From Lysobacterales bacterium (GTDB lineage Bacteria > Pseudomonadota > Gammaproteobacteria > Xanthomonadales > Xanthomonadaceae), in the NCBI GenBank assembly GCA_017302135.1, contig JAFLDZ010000003.1, forward strand, positions 124,001 to 188,000: 64,000 nucleotides of DNA, given 5' to 3'. The translations under genes were made by a program, and so were the position numbers. Numbering within the stretch: the stretch's first letter is position 1; every line of letters starts with the position of its first letter. The notes beneath the pieces are model-generated. The model searched no databases. It was not told the origin of the DNA and was given only the letters and a program-made list of their open reading frames with translations. Below are positions 10,052 to 17,663 of this stretch, in pieces.

Positions 10052-11539
10052 GTGCTTGAAAACTTCCTGACTCTAATTCTTGTCACTGGCGCTATCTTGG
10101 TAATAACAGGCGGAGCTCGCGCCGCACGAGAAATTCATACAATATCTGACTATTTTACCTTCGGCTCATCCAACACAGATGCAGGGCTACGCCGCGCCTT
10201 TACGGTCACAAATTCCACCTTCACCACTTCGTTTGTTGCTTTATTTTTGCTCGCCTCCAGCACCGGCGCGGCATCTCTTGCCATTCCAGTAGGATTCGTT
10301 CTCGGAATCGTTTTTTATATTTTTATCATCTTACCAAAGATGATGCCATTATTCGCTTCAAATCAAAGATACCCAGAACTTCTAGAGTCCGCTACAGGCA
10401 AGAAGTGGATTCGCAGTCTCTGTGCAAGTTTTATGCTACTGAATCTATTGATCTTCACGTTCGCCGAACTGCAAGGTTTACAGCTATTTCTTAGGGAGTT
10501 TTACCCAAAAGACTCAGCTATTCGCGCATGGCTACCAATTGCTCTCGTTATAATAATGGCTTGGCATGTCGCCAAGGCTGGATATAGAGCGGTTATTGGA
10601 AATGATAAAATACAGTTTTTCCTAATTTTGGCAGGCGGCATCTGCTTGATAGTCAGCCTATTCATTGCTTTTCGCAGCACCACCACAGCAGAGATTGCCG
10701 CCGCCACAACCAAAACCAGGGTGTCTCTAGGAGAATTTAGCACAATATTGTTTGTGGCTGATGCTTTGTCCGGGTTCCTTTTTGCACAAATGATTTATTA
10801 CGACAACTGGCAGCGACTTGCATTTTTTGTTTCTGGTCGAATTGGCAAAGTAGAGCGCACATTCCGAGCCATTGAGCTTGAAAGACTCAAACAAGTTATT
10901 CAGCGAGAGTATCTTATCGGAGCCCTATTTTTAGGCCTAATTTATACAATACCAATTGTATTAGCCTTCGCTCTATTAGGCTCTAACGAAACAAGTCCAG
11001 CCACTATTTCGACACTGGCGGACTTCTTCAAGCGCGTTTGGCAATCGGAAGATATCTACGGCATTCCAATAGGCCCGATCCTTTTCATCGGCTCCGTGCT
11101 ATTCATGCTTGCCGCCCTAATATCAACTGCCGAGGTCTATATTGTTGGAGCTGTCAACATCTTCATCGAAGATATATTGAGAGTGAAAATAGACGGAACT
11201 GACCGGAGCACCTCAGCTCTTGATCGCACCAGATTTTCTGCAGCGGTGTCTTGCTTCTTATTGATCCCGTTTTTATTCATTGAACCAAACTTCGAGAAAT
11301 TATTCACTTTCATGTTTTATTCTGCGAATGGGCTAGTAGGCCCAGTCACACTCCTACTTCTCGGAAAAAAAGTATCGTCAGTTGCTTTTGTATTTTCACT
11401 TGTGTTCGCGATGGGATATTGCCTTCCGCCCTTAATTGACCAAACTATCTCTTGGGCATTTCCGCTTCCAGGAGTAGTTGTTGTTTCCGTGTCATTGTTA
11501 ACATCCTTCGCACTATCGTTCTCAAGGAAAAAGACATGA
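10052..11539 (+). CDS. Polytopic membrane transporter, SSS/SLC5-like (APC fold), divergent
   Basis: The product has 495 residues and about 13 hydrophobic segments. Local resemblance to sodium:solute symporters is visible: DYFTFG after helix 1 recalls the DYFxAGR loop, IGNDKIQFFLILAGG recalls the TDxIQ helix, and LISTAEVYIVGAVNIFIEDI recalls the STADS...RDI helix. Classical Na+-site residues are not all obvious, so substrate and ion are unknown. The GTG start at 10052 follows ggggaaaacgca, a usable ribosome binding site. The DNA is AT-rich, with many AAT, ATA and TTA codons, unlike the genes on both sides, which suggests acquisition. Its stop overlaps the next start (ATGA), so the two proteins are probably made together. 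Confidence 0.7.
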   Translation: MLENFLTLILVTGAILVITGGARAAREIHTISDYFTFGSSNTDAGLRRAFTVTNSTFTTSFVALFLLASSTGAASLAIPVGFVLGIVFYIFIILPKMMPLFASNQRYPELLESATGKKWIRSLCASFMLLNLLIFTFAELQGLQLFLREFYPKDSAIRAWLPIALVIIMAWHVAKAGYRAVIGNDKIQFFLILAGGICLIVSLFIAFRSTTTAEIAAATTKTRVSLGEFSTILFVADALSGFLFAQMIYYDNWQRLAFFVSGRIGKVERTFRAIELERLKQVIQREYLIGALFLGLIYTIPIVLAFALLGSNETSPATISTLADFFKRVWQSEDIYGIPIGPILFIGSVLFMLAALISTAEVYIVGAVNIFIEDILRVKIDGTDRSTSALDRTRFSAAVSCFLLIPFLFIEPNFEKLFTFMFYSANGLVGPVTLLLLGKKVSSVAFVFSLVFAMGYCLPPLIDQTISWAFPLPGVVVVSVSLLTSFALSFSRKKT

Positions 11540-12030
11540 GCTACGACATATCAAAACTTGTTAGATTTTTTAGCATTAAAGATGAGCCATTTGGATGGTT
11601 TGTGCCCATTGTTATTGCATTTGGCGTTTGGTATGCATCAATGCTTAGCGTACTCACAACCGGCACAGGAATATTGGGCGAAAAAGTAAAAAACCATCAG
11701 GAAGCCGCAGAAATGATTCAATTGTTTGCGAGAGATTTACTCGAAAGCAATGGGCATGGGCTTGATCGTCGCATTGTCTCAGTAAGCACTATGAATGACG
11801 GCATAGTGGAGCAAAGAATTACAGTTCGCGTTGTCGATGGACAAAACACTTACAAACTACGCCCATGGGCCGCACTAATAATTCCTTCATTTTGTTTCAT
11901 TATTGTTGGCATGATTACAGTTGGCGTACTTGGATACGACAGAGGCGCACAACCGCCATGGCTTGATAGATCAATAACATTCTTCAGCCTTGCTGCCATA
12001 TTGGTATACAGCATACCTAGACTGCTCTAA
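11536..12030 (+). CDS. Small membrane protein of the AT-rich unit, function unknown
   Basis: This 164-residue protein starts at the ATG overlapping the transporter stop. It shows one N-terminal hydrophobic segment (about 22-42, FVPIVIAFGVWYASMLSVL), a soluble stretch of about 70 residues that includes QRITVRVVDGQNTYKL, and two C-terminal helices (about 114-135 and 147-163). The layout would place the middle domain on one face of the membrane. I recognise no family. The tight coupling to the transporter suggests a subunit, sensor or regulator of it. Base composition matches the island, not the chromosome. Confidence 0.75.
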   Translation: MSYDISKLVRFFSIKDEPFGWFVPIVIAFGVWYASMLSVLTTGTGILGEKVKNHQEAAEMIQLFARDLLESNGHGLDRRIVSVSTMNDGIVEQRITVRVVDGQNTYKLRPWAALIIPSFCFIIVGMITVGVLGYDRGAQPPWLDRSITFFSLAAILVYSIPRLL

Positions 12031-12053
12031 TAACTATATGAGACAAACAAAAA

Positions 12054-12668
12054 ATGCCAATTCCTTCCGTCCGGATTTCGCATGCAGAGCAAGTATTGGA
12101 TACACATGCCTGCGCTCCACTTGCCAAACTCCTGAACGAATATGAAAATTCTTTCTACCCAAAAGATTTACAGTCTGATTACCGATTTATTCGTCATTGG
12201 ATAGATTCTGATTTTTTCTTCTGCTCTGCCCGGATTATATTGGACGAATGCGGGAACTATAAGCCGACCGCTGTCATTTCTTTTTTAATTACTTCGGAAT
12301 CATCAATTACCGAACTCACAGCGGGAAAAATTAGAGAAAGCCAGTTGACACCATGGGACCCCGTACAAATAGAATCTAGGCCTGTTGTTTACTATGCCTC
12401 CTTCATCCGAACAGATAATCGCAGTGTGACACCTCTCTTTAATAATTTGAGAAGAGACTTGTTGGCCTGCCAGTCACATTTCAAAATCTCGCAGATTGCC
12501 GCCGTCTATTCGATTGCTGCCAACGCTATGGGAGCCGCTTACTTGAAAAAGCAAGGCTTTACCCGATCCGTATTCGCGTATCTTGAGAAGTACCGCGTCT
12601 TCAAACTTAGCACTCCAAGCAAAGCAAGAGGCATCTGGCTTGATGCACTGCAATCGAAGGGAAATTAG
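12054..12668 (+). CDS. Acyltransferase-like (GNAT-fold?) cytosolic protein
   Basis: The product has 204 residues and no signal or membrane helix. It starts 23 bases after the preceding gene and is AT-rich like its neighbours. The C-terminal half resembles GNAT acetyltransferases: a strand RPVVYYASFIRT, a helix, then AVYSIAANAMGAAYLKKQGF, where GNATs carry the N-x-x-A-x-x-x-Y/L-x-x-x-GF element. The canonical Q/R-x-x-G-x-G/A acetyl-CoA loop is not clear, so the assignment is tentative. It could modify a small molecule handled by the transporter or a partner protein. It ends the three-gene unit. Confidence 0.7.
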   Translation: MPIPSVRISHAEQVLDTHACAPLAKLLNEYENSFYPKDLQSDYRFIRHWIDSDFFFCSARIILDECGNYKPTAVISFLITSESSITELTAGKIRESQLTPWDPVQIESRPVVYYASFIRTDNRSVTPLFNNLRRDLLACQSHFKISQIAAVYSIAANAMGAAYLKKQGFTRSVFAYLEKYRVFKLSTPSKARGIWLDALQSKGN

Positions 12669-12814
12669 AACCAAAAAAAGCGAAATCTAGCAAGACCGGG
12701 ACACCCACAATTAAATCCACCCAAGCCGTGTGACACTAGCGCGGCCATCGCCGCCTCCATTGGATTGTGCTCAACTCGCTGTGCGATGATCTGAGGTCTC
12801 TCGGTTCGGAGCTA

Positions 12815-12834
12815 CGGCGCCGACGAGGGCGCCG
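12815..12834. repeat. GC hairpin before the lectin gene
   Basis: A perfect 7-base stem (cggcgcc / ggcgccg) with a 6-base loop lies between the AT-rich unit and the lectin gene, without a T tract. It might terminate or stabilise a transcript, or be chance. Confidence 0.35.
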
Positions 12835-12923
12835 CCGCACGTTATCGGAATGAAACTCGCAAAAAGGATGTCGCACCAACCCCGTTTTCTTTTGGTTCTT
12901 CAATCAATAAGGAGTGTTGATGT

Positions 12924-13379
12924 ATGAACGCAATAATGAGACTAGGCCTGTCGTCCGTTCTTCTTCTGCTCGCGGGTGGGCTTGCCGCCTATGCGCCGGC
13001 CGCGTCGGCGCAGGTGGCTCCGCTCAAGAACACAGGGACCGGTGACTGCTTGGCGGTCAATACCATTACAGGCGTCGCCATCACTCAGGCATGCGGCACT
13101 TCCGGTCTCCAGATATGGGCTCAGGTCAATATCGGTTCCGGCTTCCTGATCAAGAATGTCGTCACCGGCAATTGTCTGAACAATACCGTCACAGGGACCA
13201 TCATCACTACGCCGTGCAGTCCCGCCATTGCAAACCAACGATGGCTGAAACAGAACGTCGGTCCCACGACGGCGCGCTACAAGTCAGTCGTCACCGGCTT
13301 GTTCTTGGACAGCACAAGTGGGGGAGTGGTCTCGAGCAGTGCCGCCAGCACGAGTCCTCTGCAGATCTGGTCGTACTGA
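12924..13379 (+). CDS. Secreted ricin-type beta-trefoil lectin
   Basis: This 151-residue protein has a clear signal peptide ending ASAQ (about residue 29). The mature part is one compact beta-trefoil: three repeats carry QIW, QRW and QIW at 63-65, 105-107 and 147-149, the QxW signature of RICIN domains. TGDCL and TGNCL mark the first two subdomains, while the third has TGLFLDS and has lost the Cys. There is no catalytic domain, so it is a free-standing carbohydrate-binding module. A strong ribosome binding site (aaggag) precedes the ATG. Its ligand is unknown. Confidence 0.85.
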   Translation: MNAIMRLGLSSVLLLLAGGLAAYAPAASAQVAPLKNTGTGDCLAVNTITGVAITQACGTSGLQIWAQVNIGSGFLIKNVVTGNCLNNTVTGTIITTPCSPAIANQRWLKQNVGPTTARYKSVVTGLFLDSTSGGVVSSSAASTSPLQIWSY

Positions 13380-13390
13380 ATGTTCCAACA

Positions 13391-13421
13391 CGGGGCGGGT
13401 GGGTCTGGCCCACCCTCCCCG
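13391..13421. terminator. Hairpin between convergent lectin and amine oxidase genes
   Basis: The stem cgggg-c-gggtggg / cccaccc-t-ccccg has one internal mismatch and a 5-base loop. No T run follows, but the position between two convergent genes fits a terminator. Its ggtgggtctggcccacc core belongs to the same short palindrome family found near 15.27, 15.85 and 15.94 kb. Confidence 0.5.
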
Positions 13422-13484
13422 ACGCGCCGCGCCCGCGCACAAGGCACCCACTGATTCGAAGGAGGGACAGCGCTGACCTTACGC

Positions 13485-15089
13485 TCAGCCCTTTTTCACC
13501 AGACGATAAACCTCGTTCGCCGCACGCGCGCCCGACAGGCATGCGCCTTCCATGAAACCCTGCCAGCTGTAGAACGAGTCCGTGTGTTCGCCTGCGAACA
13601 GAAGATTGCCCTCCGGCAGCGGCGCCCAGCCTTCCAGGGTCGTGAAATAGCCGGGCGCGTTGTTCGTGTAACTGCCCATGGCGAGAGGATCGCGGAACCA
13701 GTTCTTGGCGTAGGCGACAACGTCGCCGCGACTGTCGCGCCGCGCGGTTTGGGTGATGCCCGGGTAGATGTTTTCAAGATCCGCGAGGAAGTGGCCGGCT
13801 TCGCGCTGGAGTTGCGATGGATCGAGCGAAGCGCCCAGTCGTCCGCCCGTATAGTCGGTGAGCATGCCGCGCGTGGCGCTCGATAGGGCCGCGTTGGTTT
13901 CCCAGGTGTTCTGGTGGTGACTCAAGTCGCTGTAACTGCCGCCATTGCTGCCGAAATCCTCGATCCATGCGCGTCGATCGAAGCCGACCATCAACTTTGA
14001 ATTGGTGCCATAACTGTATTCGCGAATGACGCGCTGTTTTCCGGCCGAGAGGTTCAGGCTAGGATCCAGATCCACCGTGCGCAGCACCGAAAACGGCAGC
14101 GCAAGCACCAGGACATCGTGAAGCACATCGACCAATTTGCTGCCCACATCGAATGTCGCCTGGTAGCGACCATCGGCACGGCGCTTCAACGCGACCAGAC
14201 GCTGCCCGAATTTCACCGGAGACGGCAAACGTGAGGCCATACCTGTCGCGATGCGATCGTTGCCTTCCACAACGTGGAAACGCTCGTCGCTGAATTGGCC
14301 CAACGGAGAGAACTTCGACCGTTTATCGGCGTGGATGAACATAAGAAACGCGAGCGCGGATTGCTCTTCGATCTGACGTCCGTATTCTCCCGTGTAGACG
14401 GTGTCGATCACGCTGCGCAGCAATCGGCCGGCGCCTCGATTGACCAGATAGTCGGCCAGGGTCGTATTGTCGATCTGCCGGTCGTAGTCGTTGTACGAAA
14501 ATGCCGTCGGCCCGTTCGACAATCTGATCAGATCCCGGCGCATCGCGGCGACGAATTCGCGGAATTCAGCGACGACCTGCGCTTCGCTGTAGTACTGACC
14601 GTCGAAATAATACAGTTCGTCGCCCGGTTGCTTGTTGTAGTCTTCCAAGGTCAAACCGAAGGCATTGGCGAGACCGCGCATGGTGGTGTGGCTCGTATCG
14701 ATCAATTCACCGCCCAGCTCTGCGACCTGTCCCGGAAAGACACCCCGCAAACTGCGACAACGCCCGCCGACGGCCGTGCCCGCCTCGTAGACGCTTGCAG
14801 CCACACCCTTGCCTGCCAACCGGTCAGCACAGAGCAGACCGGCCAAACCCGCGCCGACGATACCGATCGAACCGGACGTGCCTGGCGCCGCCCATGCGAC
14901 GCTGCCCGCTATCCCGGACACCCCGGCGACACAGGCGCCGGCCGCCATTTTTTTCAGGAATCCACGGCGTTCGCGCTGTTGCGCACGATGCTCCTGCACC
15001 ACATCGGCCGCCGACCTGCGCTGCTGTTCGCATTGCTCGGCCAGATGCAGCCATCTCATCAAATCACGGAACTGTGCAGAACCCGCCAT
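13485..15089 (-). CDS. FAD-dependent amine oxidase with internal Tat-type signal
   Basis: The predicted product of 534 residues has the monoamine-oxidase fold. It shows the dinucleotide motif GIVGAGLAGLLCADRL near 76-91, YEAGTAVGGRCRS after it, and the C-terminal FAD contact GNLLFAGEHTDSFYSWQGFM. The ATG at 15089 is chosen over upstream in-frame starts because aaggag sits 7 bases before it. RRGFLKK followed by a hydrophobic stretch ending in AWAAPG is a twin-arginine signal, but it begins only at residue 41, after a charged, Gln-rich segment. Export as a folded flavoprotein is therefore likely. The amine substrate is unknown. The gene is convergent with the lectin gene. Confidence 0.88.
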   Translation of the reverse strand: MAGSAQFRDLMRWLHLAEQCEQQRRSAADVVQEHRAQQRERRGFLKKMAAGACVAGVSGIAGSVAWAAPGTSGSIGIVGAGLAGLLCADRLAGKGVAASVYEAGTAVGGRCRSLRGVFPGQVAELGGELIDTSHTTMRGLANAFGLTLEDYNKQPGDELYYFDGQYYSEAQVVAEFREFVAAMRRDLIRLSNGPTAFSYNDYDRQIDNTTLADYLVNRGAGRLLRSVIDTVYTGEYGRQIEEQSALAFLMFIHADKRSKFSPLGQFSDERFHVVEGNDRIATGMASRLPSPVKFGQRLVALKRRADGRYQATFDVGSKLVDVLHDVLVLALPFSVLRTVDLDPSLNLSAGKQRVIREYSYGTNSKLMVGFDRRAWIEDFGSNGGSYSDLSHHQNTWETNAALSSATRGMLTDYTGGRLGASLDPSQLQREAGHFLADLENIYPGITQTARRDSRGDVVAYAKNWFRDPLAMGSYTNNAPGYFTTLEGWAPLPEGNLLFAGEHTDSFYSWQGFMEGACLSGARAANEVYRLVKKG

Positions 15090-15266
15090 TGCAATCTCCT
15101 TGTCAGGCAGCAGAAAATCCATTCGATCGAAAACGCGGAAAACCGGCATCCGGCGAACGCTCGGACTTACGGATATTACGCATAAAAGTCCGGGGAACAA
15201 TGCCGACGATATCGTCCGACAAAGCAGTCCGCTTCGTTTTTACGCACGCCGCTATTGGCCGCCCGG

Positions 15267-15300
15267 ATGGTGGGGTTCGCTGCGCTCACCGCCACCCTAC
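15267..15300. repeat. Short palindromic repeat, ggtggg...ccacc family
   Basis: The stretch ggtggggttcgctgcgctca followed by ccgccaccctacg is an imperfect inverted repeat ending in ccaccctacg. It resembles the copies at 13.39, 15.85 and 15.94 kb and lies upstream of the HExxH gene. Confidence 0.45.
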
Positions 15301-15332
15301 GCAAACGGCTCGTGTTCCGTTAGGGTGATGCG

Positions 15333-15833
15333 ATGCATCACGCCGAACACTACCCCGCCATCGTCGCGTTCCTCTCCGGCATCGGCCTCCACATCACGGA
15401 GGAGACGCTGCCGGGGGATACCTTCCTGCCGGGCATCGCGCTTCGGGCCGGTGGTCTGGTGGTCGATCCCGAACAGCTGACATGGCCCGGCGATCTGCTG
15501 CACGAGGCCGGGCATCTCGCGGTGTTGCCGGCTGCGCTGCGCGGCGATGCCCACGACGACCAGCTGAATCACGAAGGCGTCGAGCATGCCAGCGAGTTGG
15601 AGGCGATGGCGTGGGCGTATGCGGCGGCGGTCGAGTTGTCGCTGCCGACCGGGGTGCTGATCCACGATGGCGGCTACAACGGCAAGTCTCGGGATCTGCT
15701 GCAGATGTACACCTTCGGCGTGTACCCGGGGCTGCGTGGACTGTGCGCGAGCGGCATGACGGCGGCGCAGGGATTCACACCCGACGACGGGACGGTGCAG
15801 TATCCGCAGATGCTGCGTTGGCTGCGCGATTGA
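15333..15833 (+). CDS. Putative HExxH zinc metalloprotein, function unknown
   Basis: The 166-residue cytosolic product carries LLHEAGHLAVLP, with HEAGH at residues 57-61, the zinc site of gluzincin/IrrE-like peptidases. ELEAMAW about 28 residues later offers Glu88 or Glu90 as third ligand. There is no signal peptide or membrane segment. Its C-terminus contains LLQMYTFGVYPGLRGLCASG. I do not know a named family. A protease-like fold is supported by motif only; activity and target are unknown. It stands alone between palindromic repeats. Confidence 0.75.
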   Translation: MHHAEHYPAIVAFLSGIGLHITEETLPGDTFLPGIALRAGGLVVDPEQLTWPGDLLHEAGHLAVLPAALRGDAHDDQLNHEGVEHASELEAMAWAYAAAVELSLPTGVLIHDGGYNGKSRDLLQMYTFGVYPGLRGLCASGMTAAQGFTPDDGTVQYPQMLRWLRD

Positions 15834-15847
15834 AGCTGTGACTTCGT

Positions 15848-15965
15848 GGGGTGGGGCTTGGCCCGCCGTTGCCGGCAAGGCGAAACACCGCAATGATCGG
15901 GGCGGCTTTTCACAAACGAAGCCGTTGATTACGCGGTGACGGTGGGCCGGGGCCCACCCTACGGA
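15848..15965. repeat. Pair of ggtggg/gcccacc palindromes before matB 3' end
   Basis: Two short elements, ggggtggggcttggcccgccg (from 15850) and ggtgggccggggcccacc (15941-15958, followed by ctacgg), lie in the gap between two convergent genes. The second is nearly perfectly palindromic and may terminate transcription from both sides. Confidence 0.5.
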
Positions 15966-17491
15966 TTCTTCGGCGCGTCCGCCTTGAATATTTCATCGAA
16001 CTTCTGTCGCAGCAGGTTCTTCTGCACCTTGCCCATGGTGTTGCGCGGCAGTTCGGCGACGATCTCCAGCGCCTTCGGCTGTTTGTAGCGCGCGAGCTGT
16101 TCGCGCAGTACGGCGTCGATGGCGGCAAGATCCAACCTTGCATCCGGCTGCGCGACCAGAACAGCGACCACCGCTTCGCCGAAGTCGGGATGCGGGACGC
16201 CGATCACTGCGGATTCCAGCACGCCGGGCTGTTCGTCGAGCAGCAGTTCGACTTCCTTCGGATAGACGTTGAAGCCGCCGGTGATGATCAGATCCTTCTG
16301 GCGGCCGACGAGGGTGAGATAGCCGTCGTCGCTGAAGCAGCCGAGGTCGCCGGTGATGAAAAAACCGTTGTCGCGGAATTCCTCCTGCGTTTTCTCCTGC
16401 ATCCGCCAATAGCCCTTGAACACGTTCGGACCGCGCACTTCGACCACGCCGGTCTCGCCTGCGGGCAGCGGCGTGCCGGTATCGGGATCGGCGACGATCA
16501 CTTCGACGCCCGGCAGCGGCAGGCCGACGGTGCCGGCGCGGCGGTCGCCTGCGTACGGGTTCGAGGTGTTCATATTGGTTTCGGTCATGCCATAGCGTTC
16601 GAGGATGCGGTGCCCGGTGCGCGCCTCGAACGCGACATGCGTTTCGGCCAGCAGCGGCGCGGAGCCCGAGACGAACAGCCGCATACCGCCGCACAGCGCG
16701 CGATCGAACTGCGGCGCATCGAGCAGGCGCGTGTAGAAGGTGGGCACACCCATCAACACGGTCGCTTGCGGCAGCAGGCGCAGGATCGCATCGAGATCGA
16801 AACCCGGCAGGAACAGCATCGATGCGCCGCTGAGCAGGGTCACATTGGTCGCGACGAACAATCCGTGGGTGTGGAAGATTGGCAGCGCGTGCAGCAGCAC
16901 ATCATCTGCGGCATAGCGCCACTCGCGCGCCAGCGCTTCGGCGTTCGAGAGCAGATTCGCGTGGGTCAGCATCGCGCCTTTCGAGCGTCCGGTGGTGCCC
17001 GAGGTGTAGAGCAGCGCGGCGAGATCGTCCTCGTCGCAGTTCTCGACAGCGAAGACCTCCGGCTGCGCGTCGCACAGGTCGCGGAAACCGCCGCGCCCGT
17101 CCGCGCCCAGCGTCGACAGCGTCGCGCCGTGCGCGGCGGCGATCGGCGCCAGCGCATCGGCGCGTGCGGGATCGACCAACAGCAGCGCGGGCTGGGCATC
17201 GCCGACGAAATAATCCACTTCCGCAGCGGTGTAGGCGGCATTGAGCGGCAGAAACACGGCGCCGACTGCCGCAGTCGCTCCGTAGACCGCCAGCGCCTCC
17301 GGCGTCTTCGCGATCTGCACTGCAACGCGATCTCCCGCACGCACACCTTGCCCACGCAGCGCACCTGCGGCGCGATGCACCATCGCGAGGAATTCGACGC
17401 CGGAAATGGAGACGCCGTCGGGCTGCGTGAGAAACGGCGACGGCTTGCCGGCGAGCGGCGCGAACAGGCGATCGTAAAGCGGATTCGGCAC
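15959..17491 (-). CDS. matB: Malonyl-CoA synthetase (malonate-CoA ligase)
   Basis: It is an ATP-dependent acyl-CoA synthetase of 510 residues that probably joins malonate to CoA. AMP-binding motifs are YTSGTTGRSKGAMLTHANL near 170, ERYGMTETNMNTSNPYAGD near 300, FFITGDLG and ITGGFNVYPKEVE, with the adenylation Lys in RNTMGKVQKNLLR. MatB-type sequence is strong throughout: HALPIFHTHGLFVATNVTL, VLMGVPTFYTRLL and the TETNMNTSNPY loop match malonate rather than acetate or fatty-acid ligases. No malonate transporter or malonyl-CoA decarboxylase lies nearby. It may supply malonyl-CoA to fatty-acid or polyketide synthesis, or detoxify malonate. Confidence 0.9.
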   Translation of the reverse strand: MPNPLYDRLFAPLAGKPSPFLTQPDGVSISGVEFLAMVHRAAGALRGQGVRAGDRVAVQIAKTPEALAVYGATAAVGAVFLPLNAAYTAAEVDYFVGDAQPALLLVDPARADALAPIAAAHGATLSTLGADGRGGFRDLCDAQPEVFAVENCDEDDLAALLYTSGTTGRSKGAMLTHANLLSNAEALAREWRYAADDVLLHALPIFHTHGLFVATNVTLLSGASMLFLPGFDLDAILRLLPQATVLMGVPTFYTRLLDAPQFDRALCGGMRLFVSGSAPLLAETHVAFEARTGHRILERYGMTETNMNTSNPYAGDRRAGTVGLPLPGVEVIVADPDTGTPLPAGETGVVEVRGPNVFKGYWRMQEKTQEEFRDNGFFITGDLGCFSDDGYLTLVGRQKDLIITGGFNVYPKEVELLLDEQPGVLESAVIGVPHPDFGEAVVAVLVAQPDARLDLAAIDAVLREQLARYKQPKALEIVAELPRNTMGKVQKNLLRQKFDEIFKADAPKNP

Positions 17492-17663
17492 GGGGTGACC
17501 TCGACTCTTGCGCGCGTGGATGCGAGTGCAATGCTAACCGCACGCTTGCGCATGCGTAGACTCGACGCCGCGTTTTTCATCGCGTCCTTGTGGCACCAAG
17601 ACCAAAGTCGATACCGCACCAAAACGATCCTGCTTGAAAAAGCTGCTGAAGACTGTTAACCAT

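Noticed and set aside
15090..15200. Upstream in-frame starts of the amine oxidase
   Set aside because: The ATG at 15089 has an ideal Shine-Dalgarno; upstream sequence has none and no coding character.
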